A DNA stretch of 64,000 bases. Origin: Acidimicrobiia bacterium UBA5794 (GTDB lineage Bacteria; Actinomycetota; Acidimicrobiia; Spongiisociales; UBA5794). This document shows positions 8,173-17,183 of the stretch, piece after piece. The notes beneath the pieces were generated by a model that was not told the origin of the DNA, made no database searches, and was given only the letters and a program-made list of their open reading frames with translations. The stretch covers positions 61,234 to 125,233 of the forward strand of contig DIDS01000009.1 in NCBI GenBank assembly GCA_002418265.1, given 5' to 3'. Numbering within the stretch: the stretch's first letter is position 1; every line of letters starts with the position of its first letter. Made by a program: the position numbers and the translations under genes.

Positions 8173-9921
8173 ATGCACCAGATTTCGCTTGAAGCCATCG
8201 ACAAGGCATATCCCGAGACCGTTGTCCTCGAAGGCGCTTCACTCTCGATTTTGGCTGGTCAAAGAATTGGGCTGATCGGCCAGAACGGGTCTGGCAAGTC
8301 AACGCTCCTTGGGATCATCGGTGGATCTGTGGAACCAGATGGGGGCGAAATCGTCCGAGCATCTGGCCTGCGGGTCGCATCCCTGGCCCAGGATCCGACC
8401 TTTCCGACCGGGTCCACCGTCGAAGATGCGGTGTCCTTCAGCCGCGAAGCCATCTCGCTCGCGGACAGGCTTGGCCTCAAGGAGCCAACGAAGCTCGTCG
8501 CCGAGTTGAGCGGCGGTCAACGCAAGCGTCTCGCCCTCGCCGTCGCCCTCGCCACCGACTGTGATCTGCTCATTCTTGATGAGCCGACCAACCATCTCGA
8601 TGTTGACACGATCGATTGGCTTGAGGACTACATCGAGGGACTCACATCGACACTGCTCCTCATTACCCACGACCGATATCTGCTGGACCGAGTTGTTGAC
8701 ACCATCGTTGAGGTGTACGACCACAAGCTCTATCCACACCGTGGCACGTACGGGCAGTATCTCGAGGCGCGAGCGGCAAGGGAAGCCATCGAGAATGCGA
8801 ATACGAAGCGGCTCAAACAGCGAATCAAGACCGAGCTTGCTTGGCTCAGAAAGAGCCCAAAAGCACGAACGTCGAAATCTCGCCAACGAACCACACGGGC
8901 GACCGAGATTGTGGACGCTGGCCTGCCACGACAGCGCCCGGAACTGGTCATGACGTTCCCCCCTCGACGAATCGGCTCAAAGGTCGTCAACCTCCACAAC
9001 GTGGGCAAGACATACGGTGACCATGTTGTGCTGCAGGGAATCACCCATCTACTCCCTCCCGACGCACGGATCGGCATCGTCGGGCCGAATGGGGCAGGCA
9101 AGACCACATTGCTTGCCCTCATGGCGCAGAGGATTGAGCCGGATACCGGAAAGGTCGTGGTGGGTTCAACAATCGTGCCAGGTTGGTACGGACAGGACCC
9201 AACGCCGATTCCTCCCGAGACGAGGCTGATCGATGCAGTCCGGGATCACGCCGATGAGGTTCAGATCACGGACCGCAAGACAGCGACGGCAGCGAAGCTC
9301 CTTGAAATGTTCCAATTCACACACGAGCAGCAGCAGTCAACCGTTGGCGATCTTTCCGGCGGAGAGCGAAGACGGCTCGAACTTCTGTTCGTGTTGATGG
9401 GGACACCGAATCTCCTGCTCCTCGACGAACCGACCAACGATCTGGATCTCGATACGCTGCACGCCCTTGAGGATTACCTCGATGGATGGCAAGGAGCCAT
9501 GGTCGTGGCAAGTCACGACCGCTACTTCCTTGACCGTGTCTGCCGCGACATCTTCTCGATCCAGCCAGACGGCAGCGTCCAGCACCATCCCGGCGGCTGG
9601 TCGGCATACTGGACCGATCGGCAGAATCTCAACGATGCGCCGACCGATCGAACGACCGCGACAAAAACCCGACCGAAGGCGCCGCGAACCAAGCTGACGT
9701 TCAACGATCAAAGGGAGTTGAAGCAGCTGACCGCACAGATCCCACGACTCGAGGCCGAGCGTTCAAGGCTTGAACACGATCTCGCCGGGGCAGGAACCGA
9801 CATCGACGAGGTCAGCCGACTCGGCGCCGAGCTCGCCACCACCATCACCACCCTCGACGCCGCAGAAACCCGCTGGCTCGAGTTGACCGAACTCGCAGAG
9901 AAACTTTCCGATGACCGATGA
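8173..9921 (+). CDS. ABC-F family ATPase (ribosome-associated type)
   Basis: A 582-residue soluble protein with two nucleotide-binding domains and no membrane domain. The first has Walker A GQNGSGKST, signature LSGGQRKR and Walker B LLILDEPTNHLD. The second has GPNGAGKTT, LSGGERRR and LLLLDEPTNDLD. The linker between them (about 205-270) is basic and helical, as in Uup/EttA-like factors, and a coiled coil closes the protein. ABC-F proteins act on stalled ribosomes or give resistance to ribosome-targeting drugs. The last codons run into a heptamer repeat. Confidence 0.92.
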   Translation: MHQISLEAIDKAYPETVVLEGASLSILAGQRIGLIGQNGSGKSTLLGIIGGSVEPDGGEIVRASGLRVASLAQDPTFPTGSTVEDAVSFSREAISLADRLGLKEPTKLVAELSGGQRKRLALAVALATDCDLLILDEPTNHLDVDTIDWLEDYIEGLTSTLLLITHDRYLLDRVVDTIVEVYDHKLYPHRGTYGQYLEARAAREAIENANTKRLKQRIKTELAWLRKSPKARTSKSRQRTTRATEIVDAGLPRQRPELVMTFPPRRIGSKVVNLHNVGKTYGDHVVLQGITHLLPPDARIGIVGPNGAGKTTLLALMAQRIEPDTGKVVVGSTIVPGWYGQDPTPIPPETRLIDAVRDHADEVQITDRKTATAAKLLEMFQFTHEQQQSTVGDLSGGERRRLELLFVLMGTPNLLLLDEPTNDLDLDTLHALEDYLDGWQGAMVVASHDRYFLDRVCRDIFSIQPDGSVQHHPGGWSAYWTDRQNLNDAPTDRTTATKTRPKAPRTKLTFNDQRELKQLTAQIPRLEAERSRLEHDLAGAGTDIDEVSRLGAELATTITTLDAAETRWLELTELAEKLSDDR

Positions 9922-9996
9922 CCGATCTCAGAAGTCAGAAGTCCGGAATCCAATGACCGGCACCTCTCGGTCATCGGTCTTCGGTCGTCATGGCCT
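9904..9996. repeat. Mixed heptamer repeat cluster
   Basis: GATGACC units overlap the final codons of the ABC-F gene and are followed by CAGAAGT units. A CGGTCATCGGTC stretch then gives the same motif in the opposite orientation, so both orientations occur within about 90 bp. Confidence 0.75.
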
Positions 9997-10038
9997 TGGC
10001 GGCGGTAGGGTTTCGTTCACACGGGAAGGCAGGTACAC

Positions 10039-12027
10039 ATGGATGATCCGATAGTTCCGATCGTGTCGCCGGACGACACAGTATTCGATCCCGAGGACAT
10101 GGACCCTGACGCATCGCCAGCAACCGACTTTTGGCGATGGGCAAACGGTGGTTGGTTGGACCGCAACCCTGTACCTCCGGAGTATCCAATGTGGGGTGCA
10201 TTCCTCGAACTCCATACCCGCAACGAAGAGATCGTTCACACACTGCTCAAACAGGCAGCGGACGCCGGCGCCGCCGTCGGCACGGTCGATCAGAAGATCG
10301 GTGATTTCTATGCGTCTGGTATGGACACCGATGCGATCGAAGCGACCGGGATCGAACCGATCCAACCATGGCTCGACCTCATCGAGGGAATCGACACGGT
10401 TGATGACCTCCGAACCGCGTTCACCGAGCTCAACAGGATCGGTGCATCCGTCGGCTGGAACTGGCACGTCGAACCGGATCGCTCCGACTCAACCCAGAAC
10501 CTTCTCTACATCGCACAGGGCGGACTCGGCCTGCCAGACCGCGACTACTACTTTCGTGACGATGACCGCTCACAAGCGCTCGCCTCGGCGTATCGCGACC
10601 ATGCGACAGCGATGTTCGAACTCCTCGGCTGGCCCTCTGAGGAAGCCAGCACTGCAGCCGAAACCATTTGGAAGATCGAATCGCGACTTGCTGAGGCTTC
10701 CAACACTGCTGTCCAACAGCGTGATGTCCAAGACACGACCAACAAACTGACCACAGCCGAGGTCGCCGACCTCACGCCGACTGTGATGCTCAACGATTGG
10801 CTGGAGGCAATCGGTGCAGGTCAGGAAGCGGCCGTCAACATCGACAATCTCCGGTTCTTCTCCGAGCTTGACACGATGTTCAACGAGGTCCCCATCGACG
10901 ACTGGAAAACCTACTGCACATGGCACCTCCTGGTGTCGACAGCGAGTGGCCTTCCAAGCCGATTCGAGGACGAGGCCTTCAGCTTCTGGGGTGTCAAGGT
11001 TTCCGGTCAGAAAGAGCAGAAGCCGCGCTGGAAGCGTGTCGTATCAGCGGCCGGGGGCAGCATCGGTCATTTGGTGGCTCAACTCTATGTACGCGAGCAC
11101 TTTCCACCGTCTGCCAAAGAACGGGTTGAGGATCTCGTTGAAAGGATCCTGGTTGAGATGCGCAAGAGCATCGAGACCGTCGATTGGATGGGTCCTGACA
11201 CCAAGAAGCAGGCACTTGAGAAGCTTGAAGGATTCGGCTACAAGATCGGGTATCCGGACAAGTGGCGTGACTATTCATCCCTTTCCATCTCAAGGGACGC
11301 CTGGCTTGCCAACCGCCTGGCGGCCCGAGTGTTCGAGTTCGAGCGCAACATCAACACGCTTGGCAAACCCATCGATGAACACGAATGGTTGATGCCTCCC
11401 CACATCGTCAACGCCTATTACTGGCCCGAGCGAAACGAAATCGTGTTTCCCGCTGGCATCCTCCAACCACCCTTCTTCGTTGCCGAGGCTGACGATGCCG
11501 TGAATCTCGGTGGGATCGGTGCAGTGATCGGCCACGAGATCACACACGGCTTCGACGACAAGGGGTCGTTGTTCGATGCCACCGGCCATCTTCGCAATTG
11601 GTGGACCGACGATGACCGGGCCGAGTTCGAGGCGCGGGCCAAGGTCATCGCGGAGCAGTTCAGTGCCTATGAGATCGAGGACGGCTTGAACATCAATGGC
11701 GATCTCACCCTCGGTGAGAACATTGCCGATCTCGCTGGTCTCACCCTCGCGTTCGGCGCACTGCGCCAGATCCTCGACGAGAACGGCGCCGATCTCATCG
11801 GCGGGCTGACACCCGAGCAGCGGTTCTTCCTGTCCTATGCACGCATCTGGCGCATGAACGCAACACCGGAATACACACGCCTCATCGTCAACTCGGATCC
11901 CCATTCGCCAGCCGAGTTCCGGGTCCGAGGACCGCTGTCGAACATGACCGAGTTTGCCGATGCTTTCAACCTCCCCGATGACTCCCCCACGATGCGACCG
12001 GTGGATGAACGGGCCAAGGTTTGGTGA
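10039..12027 (+). CDS. M13 (neprilysin-type) zinc metallopeptidase
   Basis: A 662-residue full-length M13 peptidase. The zinc site is H499-E-I-T-H503, with the third ligand E560 in GENIADLAGL. The upstream substrate-binding motif NAYYWPERNEIVFPAGILQPP and the C-terminal AKVW, a variant of the usual CxxW end, are present. There is no signal peptide, as in mycobacterial Zmp1-type enzymes, so secretion cannot be assumed. The start is ATG 10039, preceded by a GGAAGG-like site. It is a single-gene unit flanked by repeats. Confidence 0.93.
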   Translation: MDDPIVPIVSPDDTVFDPEDMDPDASPATDFWRWANGGWLDRNPVPPEYPMWGAFLELHTRNEEIVHTLLKQAADAGAAVGTVDQKIGDFYASGMDTDAIEATGIEPIQPWLDLIEGIDTVDDLRTAFTELNRIGASVGWNWHVEPDRSDSTQNLLYIAQGGLGLPDRDYYFRDDDRSQALASAYRDHATAMFELLGWPSEEASTAAETIWKIESRLAEASNTAVQQRDVQDTTNKLTTAEVADLTPTVMLNDWLEAIGAGQEAAVNIDNLRFFSELDTMFNEVPIDDWKTYCTWHLLVSTASGLPSRFEDEAFSFWGVKVSGQKEQKPRWKRVVSAAGGSIGHLVAQLYVREHFPPSAKERVEDLVERILVEMRKSIETVDWMGPDTKKQALEKLEGFGYKIGYPDKWRDYSSLSISRDAWLANRLAARVFEFERNINTLGKPIDEHEWLMPPHIVNAYYWPERNEIVFPAGILQPPFFVAEADDAVNLGGIGAVIGHEITHGFDDKGSLFDATGHLRNWWTDDDRAEFEARAKVIAEQFSAYEIEDGLNINGDLTLGENIADLAGLTLAFGALRQILDENGADLIGGLTPEQRFFLSYARIWRMNATPEYTRLIVNSDPHSPAEFRVRGPLSNMTEFADAFNLPDDSPTMRPVDERAKVW

Positions 12028-12081
12028 GTCTGACGTCAGACGTCAGAAAGAGAGCTGAAAGCTGTGAGCCAAAGTGCGTCG

Positions 12082-12717
12082 TTACTTCTTCGCCTGCTCG
12101 TAGTACGGGTTCTCGCCTTGGGCGTGGTCGGTCACGTCGACCACCTTTTCGATCTCAGGTACCAGGTTGACGATCGTGGACTCGATGCCCTGGGACAACG
12201 TAACACTCGCCATCCCGCATCCAACGCAACCGCCACCGAGGCGAACATACGCCGTTGACTCCTCGACAGCCACCAGCTCGGCACGACCTCCATGTGATGC
12301 GATTGAGGGGTTGATCGCTTCATTGATGACCTTGATGACGTTCTCGGCAACGGTTCCCGTCAGATCACCCTGCACCATGCCCGCCTTGATCGCGGGACTC
12401 GGTGTGTTCGGATTCTGGATTGCCAGGCCGGGCTTGAGAAGGTTCTGTGACTTCGCCAGTCGGGCCCCCTGAAGATTGGCGACGTCCGCCTCCGAAACGA
12501 TCACCGGAAGTGAACCGTTGTCGTAGATCAGATCGGTATCGAGAGCCGAATCCACGCGCATGAATGCCGTACCGTACGTGAAAACGCCATCGCCGACCCC
12601 ACTGATCGATATGACAAGACCCAGATCATCTCCATCATCCTCCCGCGCCCGGATATCGAGCAGCATCGGAAGAACGTCTTCGTCGATGGAAACAATCGGA
12701 TCGGGTACCTTGGGCAT
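12082..12717 (-). CDS. nfuA: NfuA-like Fe-S cluster carrier protein
   Basis: A two-domain iron-sulfur carrier. The C-terminal Nfu domain (about 115-200) has the cluster-binding CxxC in GGGCVGCGMASVTL. The N-terminal part resembles the degenerate A-type (IscA-like) domain of NfuA and lacks its cysteines. I use ATG 12717; GGGGAG directly before it is very close, and ATG 12762 is possible but would overlap the divergent ATP-grasp gene. It probably inserts or repairs [4Fe-4S] clusters. Confidence 0.85.
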   Translation of the reverse strand: MPKVPDPIVSIDEDVLPMLLDIRAREDDGDDLGLVISISGVGDGVFTYGTAFMRVDSALDTDLIYDNGSLPVIVSEADVANLQGARLAKSQNLLKPGLAIQNPNTPSPAIKAGMVQGDLTGTVAENVIKVINEAINPSIASHGGRAELVAVEESTAYVRLGGGCVGCGMASVTLSQGIESTIVNLVPEIEKVVDVTDHAQGENPYYEQAKK

Positions 12718-12771
12718 CTCCCCATGGTACGCATCGGAAAGCTCATACCGTGACGAGTGCATCATGGCGTC

Positions 12772-14028
12772 ATGGAAACCGTCGTCATCGTTGCCAGCTG
12801 CGAAAGCTACCGAACGGGTGATTTCATTGCTGCCGCCCGTGCACAGCGTCTTGCCGTTGTGGTTGCGACCGATGCGGACTCGCCCTTTGACACCCACGTC
12901 GACCAAGTCGTCGAGATAGATCTCGACGATGTGGCTGGCGGCGCGGCAGCGATCGCCACGGCTGTACCCGATGCTGTTGCCGTCGTTGCGATCGACGATC
13001 AGGGTGTCAGGGTCGCCGGTGCGGCAAACGCAGCACTCGGTCTCAAGAGCAACCCACCATCGAGTATCGACGCCACCCGTGACAAACTCGTCATGCGGGG
13101 TCTGCTCGCAGCGGCTGGAGTCTCGCAGCCGGGTTTCACATCCGTGCAACCGGGAGATCTGCGTCGATGTCTTGAAGAGGTGGGCTTACCGGCAGTCGTC
13201 AAGCCGACGACTCTTGCCGCATCACGCGGGGTGATCCGTATTGACGACATCGCGCGGGCCGATGAGATCGAGCGCCGCGTCCGAAACATCGCGTACCAGG
13301 GCGGGATTCCTCCGACCGAGTCCCTCATCGTTGAGCAGTACATCGCGGGTGACGAGATGGTTGTCGAGGGGATGATCGTCGATGGCTCACTTGAGGTGCT
13401 CGCTTTGATCGACAAACCGGTGCCACTGGTCGGACCGTTCTTCGAAGAGACGATGTTCGTTTCACCCTCACGCCAATCCGACGCGGTCCAGGAGGCGGTC
13501 ATCCAGGTGGTCGCGGAAGCCGTTGAGGCGATCGGCATCGTCACCGGACCGATCCACGCCGAGATCAGAATCGATGAAACTGGAACACCGTTTGTCATTG
13601 AGGTTGCCGCCCGATCAATCGGCGGCCTCTGCGGGCGGGCGCTGACGTTTGGGCTCCTCGCTGAACCACTTGAAAGTGTTGTGATCCGCAGCGCAACGGG
13701 GCGAACAGCAATCGAGCAACCCACCAGGCCCGCAACCGGTGTGTTGATGCTGCCCATCCCGGGGGCGGGGCGCCTTACCGACATCGAGGGAGTCGACGCG
13801 GCCCTTGCTATCGAGGGCATCGACGCCGTCGACATCACGATTCCGATCGGGCGCTCGGTCACACCGCTCCCCGAGGGTGACCGCTATCTCGGGTTTGTGT
13901 TTGCAACCGGGTTGACACCCGATGACGTTCAGCACGCCCTCGCTCGCGCCGCGGCGGTCATCGAGCCCGTGATCGACGGAGAGTACGTCGAAAGCGACGG
14001 ACAGTCAGAGGCAGGAAAGTTGGGCTAG
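12772..14028 (+). CDS. ATP-grasp domain carboxylate ligase
   Basis: A 418-residue enzyme (ATG 12772 preferred; ATG 12757 also in frame). It has a Rossmann-like N-domain (METVVIVASCESY), a central ATP-grasp fold with VVKPTTLAASRGV (ATP lysine and small loop) and LIVEQYIAGDEM, and the Mg-binding acidic strand HAEIRIDETGTPFVIEVAARSIGG. The layout resembles carbamoyl-phosphate-synthase-like and BacD-like ligases joining a carboxylate to an amine. The substrate is unknown. It is divergent from nfuA, with no pathway neighbours. Confidence 0.82.
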   Translation: METVVIVASCESYRTGDFIAAARAQRLAVVVATDADSPFDTHVDQVVEIDLDDVAGGAAAIATAVPDAVAVVAIDDQGVRVAGAANAALGLKSNPPSSIDATRDKLVMRGLLAAAGVSQPGFTSVQPGDLRRCLEEVGLPAVVKPTTLAASRGVIRIDDIARADEIERRVRNIAYQGGIPPTESLIVEQYIAGDEMVVEGMIVDGSLEVLALIDKPVPLVGPFFEETMFVSPSRQSDAVQEAVIQVVAEAVEAIGIVTGPIHAEIRIDETGTPFVIEVAARSIGGLCGRALTFGLLAEPLESVVIRSATGRTAIEQPTRPATGVLMLPIPGAGRLTDIEGVDAALAIEGIDAVDITIPIGRSVTPLPEGDRYLGFVFATGLTPDDVQHALARAAAVIEPVIDGEYVESDGQSEAGKLG

Positions 14029-14540
14029 AACCGGGGTCAGAAGTCAGAAGTCAGACGTCAGAGTCGGTTCAAACCCGTCCCCCCGGTCTTGCGGGGGGAC
14101 GCGGAGCAACGCATGCACAGCAGGCGCTGCGTAGCAGGGGGGCGTCCCAGCCTGTCGCAATACCAGAGCCCCCCTGCCCCTCGCTACGCTCGGCGCGTCC
14201 CCCCGCAAGCGGGAGGACGGGAGAAGTCAGAGTCGGTTCTAAACCCGTCCCCCCGGTCTTGCGGGGGGACGCGGAGCAACGCATGCACAGCAGGCGCTGC
14301 GTAGCAGGGGGGCGTCCCAGCCTGTCGCAATACCAGAGCCCCCCTGCCCCTCGCTACGCTCGGCGCGTCCCCCCGCAAGCGGGAGGACGGGAGAAGTCAG
14401 AGTCGGTTCTAAACCCGTCCCCCCGGTCTTCCGGGGGGACGCGGAGCAACGCATGCACAGCAGGGGTTGCATAGCAGGGGGCGTCCCAGCCTGTCGCAAT
14501 ACCAGAGCCCCCCTGCCCCTCGCTACGCTGTACTACCCAA
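14029..14540. repeat. Three tandem copies of a 170-bp GC-rich hairpin mosaic
   Basis: After a short CAGAAGT block, a 170-bp unit repeats nearly perfectly, starting at about 14053, 14223 and 14393; the third copy is truncated and diverged near 14540. Each unit holds a CCCCCCGG/GGGGGG stem, a GCGGAGCAACGC segment, CCCCTCGCTACGCT and a CCCCGCAAGCGG palindrome. The array fills the gap between the ATP-grasp and CFA synthase genes and overlaps the 3' end of the latter. Open frames inside it are repeat artefacts. Confidence 0.9.
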
Positions 14541-15764
14541 ACCGTCCGCCTGAAGGGGGGACGGGGGTTGGGGCCTCTCGAACAGGATCTGATAGCCGTC
14601 GATGCGCCCCGTTCGGAACCCCGCCTCGCAATACTCGAGGTAGTAGCGCCAGATGCGGTGGAAGGCCTCATCGAACACCGGGTCTTGTGCCACAATGTCG
14701 GGCCACGCTGCCTCAAAACGTCTCGCCCATTCGTTGAGGGTCGCGGCATAGTCGTGACCGTGGCTCGCGGCCGACACCCACGACAGACCGGCCGCAGACG
14801 AAAGCTCCTTGAGCACCGAAAGCGACGGCAGTGCACCACCCGGAAAAATATAGGTTTTGATGAAATCTCGATACTTGAGCAGTGACTCGTAGAACCGTTC
14901 GTCGATTGTGATCACCTGCATCGCTGCCTTCCCTCCCGGAGGAAGGGCACGCGAAATCGCATGGAACAGCGGTGGCCAATTCGTCTCATCCACCGATTCG
15001 ATCATCTCGATCGACACGACCTTGTCGTACATGGCCTGTTCGTGTCGGAAGTCCTGCAGCTTGATCTCCGTGCGATCGTCGAGTCCCGCTGCAGCAAGCC
15101 GTGCACGGGCATACCTGGCGTGTTCGGTTGACAGGGTCAGCCCGGTCACGTGCACGCCGTATCGGCTCGCGGCATGCTCGGCGAAGCCGCCCCATCCGCA
15201 CCCGATTTCGAGGACGCGGTCGCCCTCGGTCAGCTCGAGTAGCTGGCACAAGCGGTCGTATTTGCGTTCCTGGGCAGTCTCGAGGGAATCGTCAGGAGAT
15301 TCGTACAACGCGGATGAATACGTCATTGACGGGTCGAGCCACATCGCATAGAACTCGTTGCCGAGGTTGTAGTGGTCGGCCATTTCGTGGATTGCATCGC
15401 TTCGTAACTGCTGCGGGCGCTTGTCCCAGATGTCGCGCAGGCGGTGCACCCACGCCCGGGACAGCAGAGCGTCGGACCGGGCGTCAAGATTGGCCGCTCC
15501 GACCTCGAGAAGTGTCGCCAGATCATCCGTTGTCCAGAAGCCATCGAAATAGGACTCCGCAAGACCGACCGAACCTTTCTTGATGAGCGATCTCAACATG
15601 CCCATCTCGTCGGCCACCGATATCGATGCCTGCGGCCCTTCACCGAATCCGACGAACTTGTCCGTGGTTGAGTCGGACCACCTGACGGTCAAGGTCCCGA
15701 TGGTTAATCGATTGAAGATGCGGCGAAGGACGTTTCTCGCCACCGACTGCGTCGTGTTTCCCAC
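14523..15764 (-). CDS. cfa: Cyclopropane-fatty-acyl-phospholipid synthase family methyltransferase
   Basis: A 413-residue SAM-dependent enzyme that modifies unsaturated acyl chains of membrane lipids. The N-terminal lipid-binding part (about 1-110) precedes a methyltransferase domain with VLEIGCGWGGFAEHAA (SAM motif I), the family block HYNLGNEFYAMWLDPSMTYSSA, and VSIEMIESVDE. The start is GTG 15764, set by AGGGGAGG with 7-base spacing; the upstream ATG has none. The C-terminal residues after FERPQPP are encoded by the hairpin repeat, so the ancestral end is replaced. Confidence 0.92.
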   Translation of the reverse strand: MGNTTQSVARNVLRRIFNRLTIGTLTVRWSDSTTDKFVGFGEGPQASISVADEMGMLRSLIKKGSVGLAESYFDGFWTTDDLATLLEVGAANLDARSDALLSRAWVHRLRDIWDKRPQQLRSDAIHEMADHYNLGNEFYAMWLDPSMTYSSALYESPDDSLETAQERKYDRLCQLLELTEGDRVLEIGCGWGGFAEHAASRYGVHVTGLTLSTEHARYARARLAAAGLDDRTEIKLQDFRHEQAMYDKVVSIEMIESVDETNWPPLFHAISRALPPGGKAAMQVITIDERFYESLLKYRDFIKTYIFPGGALPSLSVLKELSSAAGLSWVSAASHGHDYAATLNEWARRFEAAWPDIVAQDPVFDEAFHRIWRYYLEYCEAGFRTGRIDGYQILFERPQPPSPLQADGLGSTA

Positions 15765-15825
15765 GGTGCAACCTCCCCTGTGCACGGGTACCGCTCCATC
15801 CGAAGATACTTGTTTGCCTGAAGAC

Positions 15826-15945
15826 CGAGTACCGATTACCGATTACCGACTTCCGACTTCCGACTTCCGACTGATGATCGCCGAAGTCCAACATCCCGCG
15901 TTGCCTCTTCTTTCCGGTCGGTCATCGGTCGTCGGACTTCGGACC
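15826..15945. repeat. Heptamer repeat variants (CCGATTA, CCGACTT, GGTCGTC)
   Basis: Runs of ACCGATT and TCCGACT units are followed by GGTCGGTCATCGGTCGTCGGACTTCGG. The cluster separates the divergent cfa and Ddn-family genes and must contain or abut their promoters. Confidence 0.7.
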
Positions 15946-15957
15946 TAGGCTCAATGC

Positions 15958-16380
15958 ATGCGTGACTCGACCGTCAAGTGGCTTTCTCGACTCCATTCCG
16001 GCATCTATCGGTTCACCGGTGGCCGTATCGGAACCCGGCTGGTCGACAACGACATGTTGCTGCTCACGACAACCGGGAGGACAACCGGGTCCCCGCACAC
16101 CGTTCCACTCCTCTATTTGATGGATGGCTCCGATGTCATCGTGATCGCCTCATACGGCGGGCGACCAAGCGATCCGGACTGGTATCGGAACCTCCTCGTC
16201 GACACGACTGGAGAAGTACGCATCGGTGCGGTCTCTCACACCGTCCATGCGACCACCATGGACGACAACGAGCGAGACGAGTGGTGGCCTCGCATCGTGC
16301 ATGCGTATTCGGAATATGAGACGTATCAGGCACGAACCGATCGTCAGATTCCGGTCGTCAGACTCGCCGCGACCGGCTGA
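15958..16380 (+). CDS. Ddn-family (F420-dependent nitroreductase-like) protein
   Basis: A 140-residue split-barrel protein like mycobacterial Ddn. Family features are LLTTTGRTTGSPHTVPLLYL, ASYGGRPSDPDWYRNLL and a closing RQIPVVRL. Members bind the deazaflavin cofactor F420 and reduce quinones, nitro compounds or fatty-acid-type substrates. This implies F420 synthesis in the organism, which is common in Actinomycetota. No strong ribosome site precedes the ATG. Confidence 0.88.
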   Translation: MRDSTVKWLSRLHSGIYRFTGGRIGTRLVDNDMLLLTTTGRTTGSPHTVPLLYLMDGSDVIVIASYGGRPSDPDWYRNLLVDTTGEVRIGAVSHTVHATTMDDNERDEWWPRIVHAYSEYETYQARTDRQIPVVRLAATG

Positions 16381-16389
16381 GAACACGAA

Positions 16390-16416
16390 CGGGGGTGACC
16401 GGAATGGCCACCCCCG
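16390..16416. terminator. Hairpin between convergent genes
   Basis: CGGGGGTG at 16390-16397 pairs with CACCCCCG at 16409-16416, with two further G-C pairs inside. It sits 10 bases after the Ddn-family stop and 40 before the end of the convergent membrane-protein gene. No T-run follows, so it is a bidirectional terminator candidate only. Confidence 0.6.
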
Positions 16417-16455
16417 TAATGAGTTCCCGTCTCTGTCCTTGCTGTGTCCTCGACC

Positions 16456-16986
16456 TCAGCCGTCTGACAACGCACTCTCGTCAGGCCGTGCGATCAGTGA
16501 CAACACACCGCCTATGGCTGCCAACGCGCCGCCGACGATCAACAGCGTCCAACCGAGGGTGATCGACACCGTCGGGGCTGCGGGCAATCCAAATGCCTGT
16601 GCGGCTTGCGCATAGGCACCCTCGATCGCATCCGCATCGTCCATGGCCGACAGTGTGGCTACGCCACCGATCACCATCACGACGACACCGAGAACCGTCA
16701 GGATCAGACCATTCATCCGTGACAGAGCATCCCTGACAACCGGGATGAAACAAATCCCCACGATTGCCACGAGTGCAATCACCAAGATGATCGATGCCCA
16801 TGCTTTGTCATTCCAAATGCCGGTCCACACCGTTGGAAACTCAGCTGGTACTGCTCCATTGGTCTGGGCGCTGACTCCAGCCATGAAATCGGGAATATCT
16901 TCAGCCGCGGAGCTCAGCGATTTCATGAACAAACCCACGGCGGTCACGACGACCCCGATAAGCGCAACAATTCTCCCGTAATGCAC
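16456..16986 (-). CDS. Four-helix membrane protein, unknown function
   Basis: The start is GTG 16986, preceded by AAGGAAG; the upstream ATG has no site. The 176-residue product has about four hydrophobic helices (near 5-22, 67-90, 98-120 and 145-170), an extracytoplasmic loop after helix 1 and a short cytoplasmic tail. No catalytic motif is seen and I do not recognise the family. It is divergent from the nucleoside importer operon. Confidence 0.7.
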   Translation of the reverse strand: MHYGRIVALIGVVVTAVGLFMKSLSSAAEDIPDFMAGVSAQTNGAVPAEFPTVWTGIWNDKAWASIILVIALVAIVGICFIPVVRDALSRMNGLILTVLGVVVMVIGGVATLSAMDDADAIEGAYAQAAQAFGLPAAPTVSITLGWTLLIVGGALAAIGGVLSLIARPDESALSDG

Positions 16987-17183
16987 ACTCTTCCTTCCAT
17001 TGCGTCCTTGCAGCGTAGGGATGTGCACCCAAAGGTTCAATTCCCACGCAACTCACACGCCGTCAGAGATGCGGGCTGAAAGCAGAAGGCTGAAAGCTGA
17101 AAGCTCTCTTGCCGTTTGTGGACTGATCGAGGGAGTGGGTATTGTCGATAGAACCACATTCGGATCACCAAGAGAGGACCTTC

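Noticed and set aside
12718..13149. N-terminal extension of the NfuA-like protein to 355 residues
   Set aside because: The extra part lies opposite the ATP-grasp coding region and has no Nfu or A-type features.
14069..14499. Open frames inside the 170-bp array as genes
   Set aside because: They are identical repeat translations with no start sites and shift with the repeat period.
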